A stretch of DNA of 19,782 nucleotides, taken from contig DGWH01000109.1 in assembly GCA_002395225.1 (NCBI GenBank), positions 1-19,782 on the forward strand, written 5' to 3'. Under the pieces are notes generated by a model that was not told the origin of the DNA, searched no databases, and saw only the letters and a program-made list of their open reading frames with translations. Positions within the stretch are counted from its first letter, which is position 1; every line of letters begins with the position of its first letter. Both the position numbers and the translations under genes were made by a program. Source of the stretch: Christensenella sp. UBA4263. Lineage in GTDB: Bacteria; Bacillota; Clostridia; Christensenellales; Aristaeellaceae. Of the stretch, positions 1-8,047 are shown one piece after another.

Positions 1-25
1 GGATCATTTTATGAATTTCCCTGAT

Positions 26-66
26 AAAAAACAGTTACAGCCCGGCACTGGCCGGGCTGTAACTGT
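26..66 (-). terminator. Rho-independent terminator of the flavoprotein reductase gene
   Basis: A perfect 16-bp inverted repeat (31-46 with 51-66) encloses a 4-nt loop. Read on the minus strand it is followed by a run of T (the A-run at 26-30). It lies just downstream of the TAA stop at 82-84, so it ends the minus-strand reductase transcript. Confidence 0.93.
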
Positions 67-81
67 ATCAAAAAGAAGGAG

Positions 82-2124
82 TTATTTTGCGGTCGCCTGT
101 TCGCCGGCGATCCGGCCAAAGGTGAAGATGTCTGCGATGGCATTGCCGCCGAGACGGTTTCCGGCATGGATGCCGCCGGTAACCTCGCCGGCTGCCCAGA
201 GCCCTTCGATCGGTGTGCCGTCTGCACGGAGGACACGGGTATTCGTATCAATGCACAGTCCGCCCATTGTGTGATGCAGGGAGGCTTTGCGCGGGCTGAT
301 GCAGATGCCCATATTCGGATCTGCTTCAACCGCGGCCAGATCAATGGCACCGGCAAGAACTTCTTTTCCGAAATCTTCGTCTTTCTGATTCAGAACGAAG
401 GAATTGTAACGCTCAATGGTCTCGCGGAGTTTCTCTTCCGTGAATGCGGGCTTGCAGCCTGCCGCGCTGGTTGCGGTTGCTTCGGCCAGCTCTTTTAAGG
501 TGGATCCGTACCAGATATGTCCGCCTTCAACCATCCCCGCAACACGGGGGTTATAATCCGTACCGGTCAGCATCTGCTCAGGCTTGGAGATATCTCCGCG
601 TCCTGCGTAGATGATGTAGAAGATGCCGTTGTCCAGTGCGAGGGAGGCTTTGGCCAGAACGTCGCGCTCGGCATATTCATTGACAAAACGGTCGCCGTTT
701 CCGTCAATCCAGATCTGCTCTGCCGCATCTGCCCAGATGCCGTCGGTCATGGTTCCCTTTACCGGGGAGGAGGAGGGCATCATCTGGGCAACACCCATGC
801 CGAACGTATCAGCGCCAAGTGCGGTGGCCATCAGGATGCCGTCGCCCTCGTTGGTTCCCAGGTTGGTGCTGAGGGTATGGTCGCTCAGATCATCGCCCCA
901 GTATTTGTCATATTTCTTGACCATTGCGGGATTTGCGCAGTAGCCGCCGGTGGCGAGAATGACGCCGTTTGCCGCATGGATGGTAATCTTTGTGCCGGTA
1001 ACCGTTTCTGCTTTTGCACCGACCACACGTCCTGCCTCATTGGTCAGAAGCTCGGTGCCGCGGGTTTCCGTATAGATTTTAACGCCTTTTTCCTCAGCAA
1101 CCTTGACCAGCTGGGGAATACGTTCGGCACCGCTCATAAAGCTGTGCGTTCTGGGCCACATGGCGCCAAGGACCGTGCCGAGTCCCGGATATCCGCCGTA
1201 ATTGGCATCCTTGCCATAGGAGGCCTGAAGGCCGATGGTGTCCATCCATTCAAAGGAACCGAGGGCGTTTTCAGCCAGCGTACGGGCAAGCTCGATCTTC
1301 GGGGCAACATAGCTGCCATCCAGCAGCTGACGCAGACCGCCGGTATAGCAGTGCCACATGTGAAGGGCAATGGAATCAAAACCCGGCATGTCGACGCCGA
1401 CGGTCTTTCCTTCATTGGCGGCATAGAAAGCTTCAATATCCTTCTTGAGCTGCTCAAGAACGGCTTTCCACTCCGGGAACTCATCAAATTTGAGCGCCGG
1501 ATCATCCGGGGAGATGGCCAGATAGCCGTCCATCGTATCCTTCTGGCTGCGGGTCAGAAGCATGGCGCTCTGGGCATCCGGATCCACGGCGTTGTAAGCA
1601 GCACCGGCAACCATGGTATTTCCGCCCATAACGCTGCTCTTTTCGATCAGGATAACGTTTGCGCCGTTCTCGGCTGCCGTGATGGCAGCTGCAAGGCCGG
1701 CACCGCCGCCGCCCATAACCAGAACATCGGTGGACCATTCCTCGTCCGGTCCGGCCGGCTCACGGTATGCCTCAGCGGTCATGGCCGGTACATCCAGTCC
1801 GGATGCCTTGATGGCATTCTTGACAGCGCCGATGATGGCATAGCTGGCAAAGGTGGCACCGGTAACGGTGTCAACATCGACCGTCTGATGTTCGATAATC
1901 TGTGCGGGAATCCGATCCCTGGCCACATAGGTGATGTTCTCGGTCTCCGGATACTTTTCGTACTCAATGCCCGTGATCTTTCCGTCATCAATGGTGACAT
2001 TGACGATCACCTCGCCCTGCATGCCGCGGGCACTGCCGGTAAACACGGCAGGCTCCGCCAGAGCGGAAAGGCTCAGGAGCATCAGCATGGACAGTGTCAG
2101 GAAAATACATAACGCTTTTTTCAT
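82..2124 (-). CDS. Secreted FMN-binding / FAD-dependent reductase, fumarate reductase (flavocytochrome c) superfamily
   Basis: A 680-residue flavoprotein predicted to act outside the membrane, reducing an alkene-type acceptor such as fumarate, urocanate or a related acid; the substrate cannot be read from sequence. Residues 1-23 form a signal peptide (MKKALCIF..., ending ALAEP) without a lipobox Cys. Residues about 27-110 are an FMN_bind domain with the ApbE flavinylation motif DTVTGAT (85-91, acceptor Thr91). The FAD-binding domain starts at about 133 with the dinucleotide fold GGGGAGLAAA, then EKSSVMGGNT, and closes with GLWAAGEVTGG and GNRLGGNA near the C-terminus; HHTMGG lies in the capping/active-site region. 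The frame stays open upstream to 2580, but ATG at 2122-2124 follows a GTGAGG-type ribosome site and begins the signal peptide. No heme-binding CXXCH is present, so electrons would come from a separate extracytoplasmic flavin or quinone relay. It is divergent from the MerR gene, its likely regulator. Confidence 0.9.
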   Translation of the reverse strand: MKKALCIFLTLSMLMLLSLSALAEPAVFTGSARGMQGEVIVNVTIDDGKITGIEYEKYPETENITYVARDRIPAQIIEHQTVDVDTVTGATFASYAIIGAVKNAIKASGLDVPAMTAEAYREPAGPDEEWSTDVLVMGGGGAGLAAAITAAENGANVILIEKSSVMGGNTMVAGAAYNAVDPDAQSAMLLTRSQKDTMDGYLAISPDDPALKFDEFPEWKAVLEQLKKDIEAFYAANEGKTVGVDMPGFDSIALHMWHCYTGGLRQLLDGSYVAPKIELARTLAENALGSFEWMDTIGLQASYGKDANYGGYPGLGTVLGAMWPRTHSFMSGAERIPQLVKVAEEKGVKIYTETRGTELLTNEAGRVVGAKAETVTGTKITIHAANGVILATGGYCANPAMVKKYDKYWGDDLSDHTLSTNLGTNEGDGILMATALGADTFGMGVAQMMPSSSPVKGTMTDGIWADAAEQIWIDGNGDRFVNEYAERDVLAKASLALDNGIFYIIYAGRGDISKPEQMLTGTDYNPRVAGMVEGGHIWYGSTLKELAEATATSAAGCKPAFTEEKLRETIERYNSFVLNQKDEDFGKEVLAGAIDLAAVEADPNMGICISPRKASLHHTMGGLCIDTNTRVLRADGTPIEGLWAAGEVTGGIHAGNRLGGNAIADIFTFGRIAGEQATAK

Positions 2125-2164
2125 GTCAAAAACCTCACTTTCTGTTTTTATCGGTACTGATGAC

Positions 2165-2195
2165 ACGATATCATTACAGTTGACTTTACAGTCAA
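2165..2195 (-). promoter_or_regulatory. Promoter of the reductase gene with MerR-type long spacer
   Basis: On the minus strand, -35 TTGACT (2195-2190) is separated by 19 nt from a -10-like TATCGT (2170-2165). The -35 is half of an inverted repeat (TTGACT, GTAA, AGTCAA). A 19-nt spacer with a dyad inside it is characteristic of MerR-activated promoters. Control by the divergent MerR protein is inference. Confidence 0.6.
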
Positions 2196-2451
2196 GCGTT
2201 TTTTTGAAAAAAATATGACCGGGATGTGCCTGGTGCGGCGTCGATTTGTCAGCGGAGAGCACCGGAAAAGTGACGGCAGTCAAATGAGGCCCCTGAAAAT
2301 GACAGCTGTGAGGGGTGAAAAAGCGTTGCCCTGGCGCGCAGCGACTGCTGCTCAAAGCCGTTTCCCGTATAATGCCGATCCGGCAAAGGATAACGGTAAG
2401 GCCGGCAAAGAAAAGCTCTGCGCAGCATCCCTTAAATAATGCTGGAAATGC

Positions 2452-2502
2452 TTGACAAAAACCCAAAAAACGGGTTATAACCTTCCAGATAACTCTAGAG
2501 TT
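2452..2502 (+). promoter_or_regulatory. MerR gene promoter with spacer dyad and 12-bp palindrome
   Basis: TTGACA (2452-2457), a 17-nt spacer and TTATAA (2475-2480) make a near-consensus sigma-A promoter. The spacer contains AACCC/GGGTT arms (2460-2464, 2472-2476). A perfect 12-bp palindrome centred on CTCTAGAG (2491-2502) lies just past the expected start site. Both are possible autoregulatory operators. Confidence 0.65.
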
Positions 2503-2525
2503 TGAGCAGATTTCCGGAGGCGCAA

Positions 2526-3329
2526 ATGAAATTTTCAATTGGAGAACTGGAAAAACTGACCGGAATGAACAGAACTGCACTGCGGTATTATGACGCGGAG
2601 GGGCTTATTGATCCGGAACGTCGGGAAAACGGATACCGGCTGTACTCGGATGAGGATGTCATGAGTCTGATTCAGCTGAAACAAATGAGTGCCTTTGGCA
2701 TTGAGCTCAGCGAAATGCCTGGTTCTGCACGGAACGTCGGCATAAAGGACGTATGTCTTTCGCTGGTCCGCAAAGAGCAGATCATTGAGCAGGAGATTGA
2801 AGAACTGTATCAGAAGCTGGCCAGGCTCCGGCTGCATGCAGAGGCGTACAAGACGTGTGCTGAGGGAAATTCGGAGGTTACGGAGAGCCGTACGGTAGGT
2901 GCGTACCGCCTGTATCTCAGGGAAAATGACCCGGATTCCGCGAAAACGGCCAGGATTTTCAGAAAGTGGATGAGCGATGTTCCCGACACCTATTCGGTTG
3001 TTCGGATTCCAAGATCGGTCTTTTCCCTGCCGGAGGAGGCCTTCTGTCCGGTGGATGTCGGCATTGGCCTTCTCAGCGGCGCTTTTCACAGACTGCAGGA
3101 AACCTTTGAACCGCCCATTGAGTATACGCCGCCATGTAAATGCATCCAGGGGATGATCAGGACATGCCGGATAGATCAGATCAGGCGGGGCGACCTGAAT
3201 CCATTTGAGAAATACATGGAGGAACATGGACAAATCCCGATTGGCGATTTTTACGGATGGGTTGTCTATACGCCGGCAGATCATGTCAATGACTGCTTTC
3301 ATATCTCCCTCAGGATCGGAATCGGATAA
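2526..3329 (+). CDS. MerR-family transcriptional regulator
   Basis: A 267-residue regulator. Residues 1-70 are a MerR winged HTH (KFSIGELEKLTGMNRTALRY, then YDAEGLI and GYRLYSDED). Residues about 80-120 form the dimerisation coiled coil (KEQIIEQEIEELYQKLARL). The remaining about 150 residues resemble a GyrI-like effector-binding domain, suggesting a small-molecule inducer. ATG at 2526 sits 5 nt after GGAGG (2516-2520); a TTG at 2502 is in frame but lies in the palindrome and lacks a ribosome site. It is divergent from the secreted reductase gene, so it may sense that enzyme's substrate and activate it. No terminator is obvious behind it. Confidence 0.88.
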   Translation: MKFSIGELEKLTGMNRTALRYYDAEGLIDPERRENGYRLYSDEDVMSLIQLKQMSAFGIELSEMPGSARNVGIKDVCLSLVRKEQIIEQEIEELYQKLARLRLHAEAYKTCAEGNSEVTESRTVGAYRLYLRENDPDSAKTARIFRKWMSDVPDTYSVVRIPRSVFSLPEEAFCPVDVGIGLLSGAFHRLQETFEPPIEYTPPCKCIQGMIRTCRIDQIRRGDLNPFEKYMEEHGQIPIGDFYGWVVYTPADHVNDCFHISLRIGIG

Positions 3330-3659
3330 AGGATGACTTGATTCAGGAGCAGCCCAATACGCACCGACAGATTGTCAAAGCCGGGGCAGGACAAAGCCGC
3401 TCAGCCAAAGATCAGCGGAAAGGCGTGCAGAGGAGGGGCCTGCCGCAGGCGGTCGTTTGTCAAGTATGAGTACCAAAAATGTCACGGTGCCGAAGGATCA
3501 GGCTGCGGCTCATTAACGGAGCTGTTCTTTCCGTCAAGGACTGCTCTCCGGGACTGGAAAGTGAGGTTAGGGATATACACTGTGTGACTGTTCATTGGGC
3601 AGCGGCCCAGCTGATCAATAAACTATCTTTGAGACCTGAAAAGGAGCAGCAATGTCGCA
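3330..3659. other. Intergenic stretch with no recognisable gene
   Basis: Several short frames run through this region, including one in frame from about 3332 to 3470 and a 76-codon one at 3479-3709. None has a ribosome site or a recognisable sequence, and their composition does not look selected. It may hold gene debris. A weak -10-like TAAACT near 3619 precedes the leader repeat. Confidence 0.4.
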
Positions 3660-3720
3660 CAGCGACAGTCAGGCAAATCCAGGATGCGCAATGCTGCTCC
3701 GGCAACTGACAACTGTGAGG
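3660..3720 (+). repeat. Leader repeat copy A, upstream of the DUF3089-type gene
   Basis: About 61 bp that match 9883-9946 at roughly four fifths of positions by eye. Shared blocks are CAGCGACA, CAAATCCAGG, CTGCTCCGGCAA and GTGAGG. A 6-bp hairpin (TGTCGC, ACA, GCGACA) is at 3653-3667. The repeat runs into the ribosome site of the next gene. The two copies precede unrelated genes in the same orientation, which fits a mobile or conserved leader RNA or cis-regulatory element. I do not recognise a known riboswitch class. Confidence 0.55.
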
Positions 3721-3734
3721 AGGAGAAACGGCAC

Positions 3735-4757
3735 ATGAATGTTGGAAAAGTCAATCGGAGGATTGTCCTCTCGGTTTTGTGGGTACTTCTGCTGGTTCTG
3801 GCTGCTGGTGCGATCGCGGAGAAAACGTCGGATGAGCACCGGCTTTCGCTGGATTACGGGGATTCGCAGAACTGGGTCTGTATGGGGGAGGAAAATGATC
3901 CGGCACCCGCGGATGTCTTTTTCATCGCTCCGTCTGCGTTTGGCGGAAAGGAAGGATCCTGGGTGATGGATCTGAACAATGAAAAAGGGCGATCCAATTT
4001 CATTGGGACAGTCAATATGGAAAAGGGGATCTACGATCAGGGAACCCGCTTCTATGCGCCTTTCTACCGTCAGGTGGGCTATAACGTGTACAGCCTGCCG
4101 GAGGAGGAAGGGGAAGCACTGAAAAAGACCGCGTACGCGGATGTGAGGGATGCGTTCCTGTACTATCTGGATCATCTGAGCGAGGGAAGACCGTTTATTC
4201 TGGCCGGGTTTTCCCAGGGAGCGGAAATGATTATCCGCCTGATGAAGGACCTATTTGAAGATGAAGCACTGCAAAAGCGGCTGATTGCCTGCTATGAGAT
4301 TGGCTGGCGGCTGACAGGGGAGGATACCCAAACCTGGCCGTGGCTCAGAGCGGCACAGGGGAGAACGGATACCGGCGTGATCATCTCCTTCAATTCGGAG
4401 GCAGAAAATGTGAAGGAGTCTGAAATCGTTCCCGCAGGGGTAAAGACGCTGTCGATCAATCCCCTGAACTGGCGGACAGATGGCGTGAAAGCGGAAAAGG
4501 AATTGAATCTGGGCGCCTGTTTTATGGACCGCGAAGGAAAGATCACGGATGAGGTCCAGGCGCTGACCGGTGCGTATCTGGACGAGGAACGCGGGACGCT
4601 GAAGGTGACGGATATCGATCCGGAGGTTTACACGGCAACCCTGCCGACCCTTGGCCCCGGGGTCTACCATCTGTATGACTATCAGTTCTTCTACCGGAAC
4701 CTGCAGCAAAATGTGCAGGACCGGATTCAGGCCTATCTGTCGAAGACGGAAAGGTAG
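3735..4757 (+). CDS. Membrane-anchored alpha/beta hydrolase, DUF3089-like
   Basis: A 340-residue protein. Residues 9-27 are a hydrophobic signal/anchor (IVLSVLWVLLLVLAAGAIA), placing the rest outside the membrane. The body resembles DUF3089 hydrolases: PADVFFIAPSAF (58-69), then FYAPFYRQVGYN, then a nucleophile elbow GFSQGAEM with Ser160. His312 in GVYHLYDYQFFY near the C-terminus is the likely catalytic His. The natural substrate is unknown; the family is lipase/esterase-like. ATG 3735 lies 9 nt after AGGAG; an in-frame upstream start at 3684 falls inside the leader repeat and has no ribosome site. It appears monocistronic. Confidence 0.8.
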   Translation: MNVGKVNRRIVLSVLWVLLLVLAAGAIAEKTSDEHRLSLDYGDSQNWVCMGEENDPAPADVFFIAPSAFGGKEGSWVMDLNNEKGRSNFIGTVNMEKGIYDQGTRFYAPFYRQVGYNVYSLPEEEGEALKKTAYADVRDAFLYYLDHLSEGRPFILAGFSQGAEMIIRLMKDLFEDEALQKRLIACYEIGWRLTGEDTQTWPWLRAAQGRTDTGVIISFNSEAENVKESEIVPAGVKTLSINPLNWRTDGVKAEKELNLGACFMDREGKITDEVQALTGAYLDEERGTLKVTDIDPEVYTATLPTLGPGVYHLYDYQFFYRNLQQNVQDRIQAYLSKTER

Positions 4758-5112
4758 ACAACGAGGATGTATTCCTGTCTGTCTTTTCTCTTTGATTCAA
4801 TGACGGTTATGTGTCCTGGCAACGTCTGAATTCGTGCTATGCAGGCTGTTGCTTGTGACAGGGCCGGTTCTTTGCCAGATTCAGCGGAGATGGATGCGTG
4901 AACAACTCAATGCTGAACAGCCGTTCGGAGGGCAACACGCCCTTCAGGCATGTGGGCTTGAAGAGCGTCTGCGGCGACAAGTGACCACGGCATTCAGCTG
5001 ACCGGATACATACGGATTGGAACAACCTTTTAAAATGACGGGAAGATCCCCGATCTTAGTGCCCCTGTCCATATCAGTTCGTTCGTTTTGGAGAAAAAGG
5101 AGTTATTTTGGA
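4758..5112. other. Intergenic region before the serine transporter
   Basis: No recognisable gene. A 35-codon frame (4894-5001, MREQLNAEQPFGG...) has coding-like composition but only a weak ribosome site, and could be the tail of a lost gene. AT-rich sequence near 5025-5037 (CCTTTTAAAATG) might be part of the sstT promoter, but no convincing -35/-10 pair was found. Confidence 0.35.
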
Positions 5113-6339
5113 GTGAAAGCGATTCTTAAAGTCTGGAAAGAAAGCACCCTGGTCATTAAAATTCTGATTGGCCTCGTGCTCGGGGCGCTGCTGGGAATAC
5201 TTATCCCGAAGGCGACCTTTCTCAGCGTTCCCGGGGATTTATTCGTCGGTGCGCTGAAGGGAATTGCGCCTCTGCTGGTCTTTGTGCTGGTGATCAGTTC
5301 ACTTGCCAATGCTGCCGGCGACATCGGAAAGCGGTTTACAACGGTGATCATTCTGTACATGGCAAGCACTCTGATCGCCTCCTCCATCGCCGTGGTTGCC
5401 GGCTACCTTTTCCCCGTGACCATCGAGCTGACAGACTATGCCGCCGAAGCGGTGCCTCCCGGGGGACTTCAGGATATTCTTCATTCCATCCTGATTAACC
5501 TTGTACAAAATCCGGTTGCGGCAATCGGCAGCGCCAATTATGTCGGTGTTCTGGCCTGGGCCGTGCTGCTCGGGCTTGCTTTCAAAACCTTTGCTTCGCC
5601 GAATCTGAAAGCCTCTCTGCAAAACATCGCAGATGCTGTATCCCAGGTGGTCCGGTGGATCATTTCCCTGGCCCCCTTTGGCATTTTCAGTCTGGTGTTT
5701 TCTGCCGTTTCCCTCAGCGGACTTCAGATTTTCGAGGAATACGGCAGGCTGCTGCTTTTGCTGGTAGGCGCAATGGCTTTCGTGGCATTTATCAGCAATC
5801 CCCTCATCGTTGGGCTGCTCCTTCGCCGCAACCCTTATCCGCTGGTCCTGAAATGCCTGCGGGAAAGCGGAATCACCGCTTTCTTTACAAGAAGCTCTGC
5901 CGCGAATATCCCCGTGAATATGGCTCTGTGTGAGCGGCTTGGACTGGACAAGGATTTCTACTCCGTGTCCATTCCGCTCGGAGCGACCATCAACATGGAT
6001 GGTGCCGCGGTGGTCATCACCATCATGACAATGACCGCAGCGCGTACCCTGGGGCTCAATGTGCCCATCATCAGTGCGCTCATTCTGAGCGTGCTGGCCA
6101 CCATCGGTGCCTGCGGTTCCTCGGGCGTGGCCGGAGGATCACTGCTGCTGATCCCGATGGCCTGTTCCATGTTTGGAATCAACAGTGATATTGCCATGCA
6201 GGTCGTGGGTGTTGGCTTCATTATCGGTGTCATTCAGGATTCCTGCGAAACGGCGCTTAATTCCTCCAGTGATGTGCTCTTTACCGCAACCGCAGAGTTC
6301 CTGGAGTGGAAAAAGGAAGGCCGAAAGCTTCCGCTGTAA
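5113..6339 (+). CDS. sstT: Serine/threonine:Na+ symporter, SstT-like (DAACS family)
   Basis: A 408-residue polytopic membrane protein of the dicarboxylate/amino acid:cation symporter family, close in length to E. coli SstT (414). Seen: an N-terminal amphipathic start (KAILKVWKEST), the first membrane helix LVIKILIGLVLGALLG, the HP1-type serine-rich hairpin TAFFTRSSAANIPVN, and the TM7 signature ATINMDGAAV that binds Na+ and substrate. The GTG at 5113 is chosen because AAGGAG (5097-5102) sits 10 nt upstream and the protein then begins where SstT proteins usually do; the frame is open further upstream. The next gene is serine dehydratase, 103 nt downstream on the same strand, which supports serine as the main substrate. 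Confidence 0.88.
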   Translation: MKAILKVWKESTLVIKILIGLVLGALLGILIPKATFLSVPGDLFVGALKGIAPLLVFVLVISSLANAAGDIGKRFTTVIILYMASTLIASSIAVVAGYLFPVTIELTDYAAEAVPPGGLQDILHSILINLVQNPVAAIGSANYVGVLAWAVLLGLAFKTFASPNLKASLQNIADAVSQVVRWIISLAPFGIFSLVFSAVSLSGLQIFEEYGRLLLLLVGAMAFVAFISNPLIVGLLLRRNPYPLVLKCLRESGITAFFTRSSAANIPVNMALCERLGLDKDFYSVSIPLGATINMDGAAVVITIMTMTAARTLGLNVPIISALILSVLATIGACGSSGVAGGSLLLIPMACSMFGINSDIAMQVVGVGFIIGVIQDSCETALNSSSDVLFTATAEFLEWKKEGRKLPL

Positions 6340-6442
6340 CTGGATTGGGCTCGATGTGTCAGCGTCGATTTGTGAAGCGTGAGCAATAGAAAAGCAGCGG
6401 GGCCGAAAGACCGGGCTGCTCTTATCAAGGAGAGTACAAAGC

Positions 6443-7654
6443 ATGAAATCCATTCAGGAGATTTACAAGATCGGCAAGGGCCCCTCAAGCTCCCATACGA
6501 TTGGACCTGAAAGGGCCGCAATACTGTTTAAAAACGAGCATCCTGATGCGGAAAACTATCGGGTGATTCTCTATGAATCCCTGAGCAAAACAGGGAAGGG
6601 GCATGGCACAGACCGGGTGCTTCGTGAGGTCCTTTCGCCAAAGCCGACGGAGATCGTTTTTGCAGAGGAATCTCCCGCGGATCTGCCGCATCCGAATACC
6701 ATGGACTTTGAAGCCATCTCCGGCGGGCAGGTAACGGATCGGCTGCGGGTGCTGTCCGTCGGAGGCGGGGATATTCGGGTGGAAGGTCAGCCGGGACTTG
6801 AGCCGCCGGAGGTCTATCCGGAAAACACCTATGCTGAGGTAGAGCAGTTCCTGCGGTTTCGGGGACTGAATCTGGCGGAATATGTGGAGTTCAACGAAGG
6901 GGAGGAGATCTGGCCATTCCTGGAAAAGGTGTGGACCACGATGAAAAACGCCATCGAGGAAGGGCTGCGTCAGGAGGGCGAGCTTCCCGGCGGACTGCAT
7001 ATTCTTCGGAAAGCGAAGCTGCTGTACAATCAGGAAACAGAGAACGAGCTTCCCCAGGTCCGTGAAATCCGGATTCTCTCCGCCTATGCCTTCGCGGTCA
7101 GTGAGCAGAACGCGGACTGCGGCACGATTGTCACGGCACCGACCTGCGGCGCCTGCGGCATTCTGCCGGCAGTGCTGCGCTATGCGCAGGAGATCAACGG
7201 TTTCTCAGATGAGGTAATCCTGCGCGGACTGGCTGTTGCGGGGCTTTTTGGCAATATCATCAAGCGGAATGCCTCGATTTCCGGCGCAGAATGCGGATGC
7301 CAGGCGGAGGTAGGTTCTGCCTGCTCCATGGCTGCGGCAGCGCTGGCCTATCTGTACGGCCACAATACAAATCAGATCCAGCACGCGGCGGAAATCGCGC
7401 TGGAGCATCACCTTGGACTGACCTGTGATCCGATCTGCGGCCTGGTGCAGGTGCCCTGCATTGAACGCAACGCGGTTGCCGCCCGCCGGGCCATGGATGC
7501 CTGTGATCTGGCCAGCTTTCTGGGAGACACGCAGCGTATTTCCTTTGACATCGTTGTCCGGACCATGTATGAAACGGGAATCAGCATGAACCAGCGCTTC
7601 CGCGAGACTGCGGAGGGCGGACTGGCCAAAATGTTTGAGCGCCGCAGAAAGTGA
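6443..7654 (+). CDS. sdaA: L-serine ammonia-lyase, iron-sulfur dependent, single chain
   Basis: Converts L-serine to pyruvate and ammonia in the cytoplasm using an oxygen-labile [4Fe-4S] cluster. The 403-residue chain joins the beta-type domain (IGPSSSHT-like GKGPSSSHTIGPERAA near the N-terminus; SGG and VGGGDI motifs) to the alpha-type catalytic domain. Cys-rich catalytic segments are visible: CGTIVTAPTCGACGILP, ISGAECGCQAEVGSACSM and TCDPICGLVQVPCIERNA. Many Bacillota split these into SdaAA and SdaAB, so the fused form is notable; it is about 50 residues shorter than E. coli SdaA. AAGGAG lies 10 nt before ATG. With sstT it forms a likely serine-uptake and catabolism operon. No terminator follows; the tandem array starts within about 10 nt of the stop. 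Confidence 0.93.
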   Translation: MKSIQEIYKIGKGPSSSHTIGPERAAILFKNEHPDAENYRVILYESLSKTGKGHGTDRVLREVLSPKPTEIVFAEESPADLPHPNTMDFEAISGGQVTDRLRVLSVGGGDIRVEGQPGLEPPEVYPENTYAEVEQFLRFRGLNLAEYVEFNEGEEIWPFLEKVWTTMKNAIEEGLRQEGELPGGLHILRKAKLLYNQETENELPQVREIRILSAYAFAVSEQNADCGTIVTAPTCGACGILPAVLRYAQEINGFSDEVILRGLAVAGLFGNIIKRNASISGAECGCQAEVGSACSMAAAALAYLYGHNTNQIQHAAEIALEHHLGLTCDPICGLVQVPCIERNAVAARRAMDACDLASFLGDTQRISFDIVVRTMYETGISMNQRFRETAEGGLAKMFERRRK

Positions 7655-7660
7655 GGGCTC

Positions 7661-7795
7661 ATGCCCGCCTGCCTGATTCAATGCGGTGAACAGTCTGCAC
7701 TGGTGAGCGGAATGATTGGATTTAACGGATTTGTGACCGTGATTGAGCAGCTGCAACTCAGGAATCAGGCATGCAATGAAGGCGACGGAAGATAA
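7661..7795 (+). pseudogene. 3' fragment of the array's decayed gene, copy 1
   Basis: A 44-codon frame (MPACLIQC..., LVSGMIGFNGFVTVIEQL) begins 6 nt after the sdaA stop in the same frame. It matches the ends of copies 2 and 3, so it is the tail of a longer gene whose 5' part is missing here. It ends GDGR-stop, whereas copy 3 reads on through GDERERLFKACIQSG. The hydrophobic stretch suggests a membrane-associated segment. Function unknown. Confidence 0.6.
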
Positions 7796-7912
7796 CGGCG
7801 CTTCAAAGCCTGCATTCAGTCCGGATAATGACTGAGGCACCTGTGCAGAAAGATGAGCGTAAAAAAGGCGTAAAAAAGCACCGGAATTTTCTATCCGATG
7901 CCTGAGAGTCAC

Positions 7913-7940
7913 TTGACAAAAAAGCAAGAATCCTTATAAT
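7913..7940 (+). promoter_or_regulatory. Consensus sigma-A promoter of small RNA 1
   Basis: TTGACA (7913-7918), a 16-nt spacer and TATAAT (7935-7940): both hexamers are perfect. It fires toward the terminator at 8012-8047 with no plausible plus-strand ORF in between, so the product should be a short RNA. Confidence 0.85.
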
Positions 7941-7946
7941 TAGAGA

Positions 7947-8047
7947 TGAAGAACGGCACCAACAGCTGTTCCTCAGTAAAATAACTTAGCTTTTAGGTCG
8001 CAAGACCGCAAGCAACCGTCACTTTGCAGAGTGGCGGTTGCTTTTTT
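7947..8047 (+). ncRNA. Small RNA 1, candidate antisense regulator of the convergent short ORF
   Basis: Bounded by a consensus promoter and a terminator (12-bp stem 8012-8023 / 8030-8041, loop TTGCAG, then six T), this gives a transcript of about 100 nt. Two further hairpins are visible: GAACGGC (7951-7957) pairs with GCTGTTC (7965-7971) with one G-U, and GGTC-GCAA-GACC is at 7996-8007. The 3' third lies antisense to the end of the minus-strand ORF at 8019-8126, so RNA and mRNA would overlap tail to tail, as in Bacillus txpA/RatA and bsrG/SR4. The RNA gene call is strong; the antitoxin role is inference. Confidence 0.75.
8012..8047 (+). terminator. Terminator of small RNA 1
   Basis: A 12-bp stem with one G-U pair (8012-8023 with 8030-8041), a 6-nt loop, then T6 (8042-8047). 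The same bases encode the C-terminus of the opposing ORF. Confidence 0.9.

Noticed and set aside
517..2112. 531-codon plus-strand frame opposite the flavoprotein reductase
   Set aside because: It is the antisense shadow of a gene with clear FMN and FAD motifs; its own translation has no recognisable domain.
2535..3302. 255-codon minus-strand frame opposite the MerR gene
   Set aside because: Shadow of a clear MerR-family CDS with a proper ribosome site and HTH.
6394..6426. Terminator between sstT and sdaA
   Set aside because: AGCAGC/GCTGCT arms can pair, but the inner part pairs poorly and no T-run follows; the genes more likely share a transcript.
7205..7927. 240-codon minus-strand frame across the end of the serine dehydratase and the array start
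   Set aside because: It runs antisense to a confidently identified enzyme and then through the repeat; related frames at 8356-8745 and 9097-9624 exist only because the repeat is copied.
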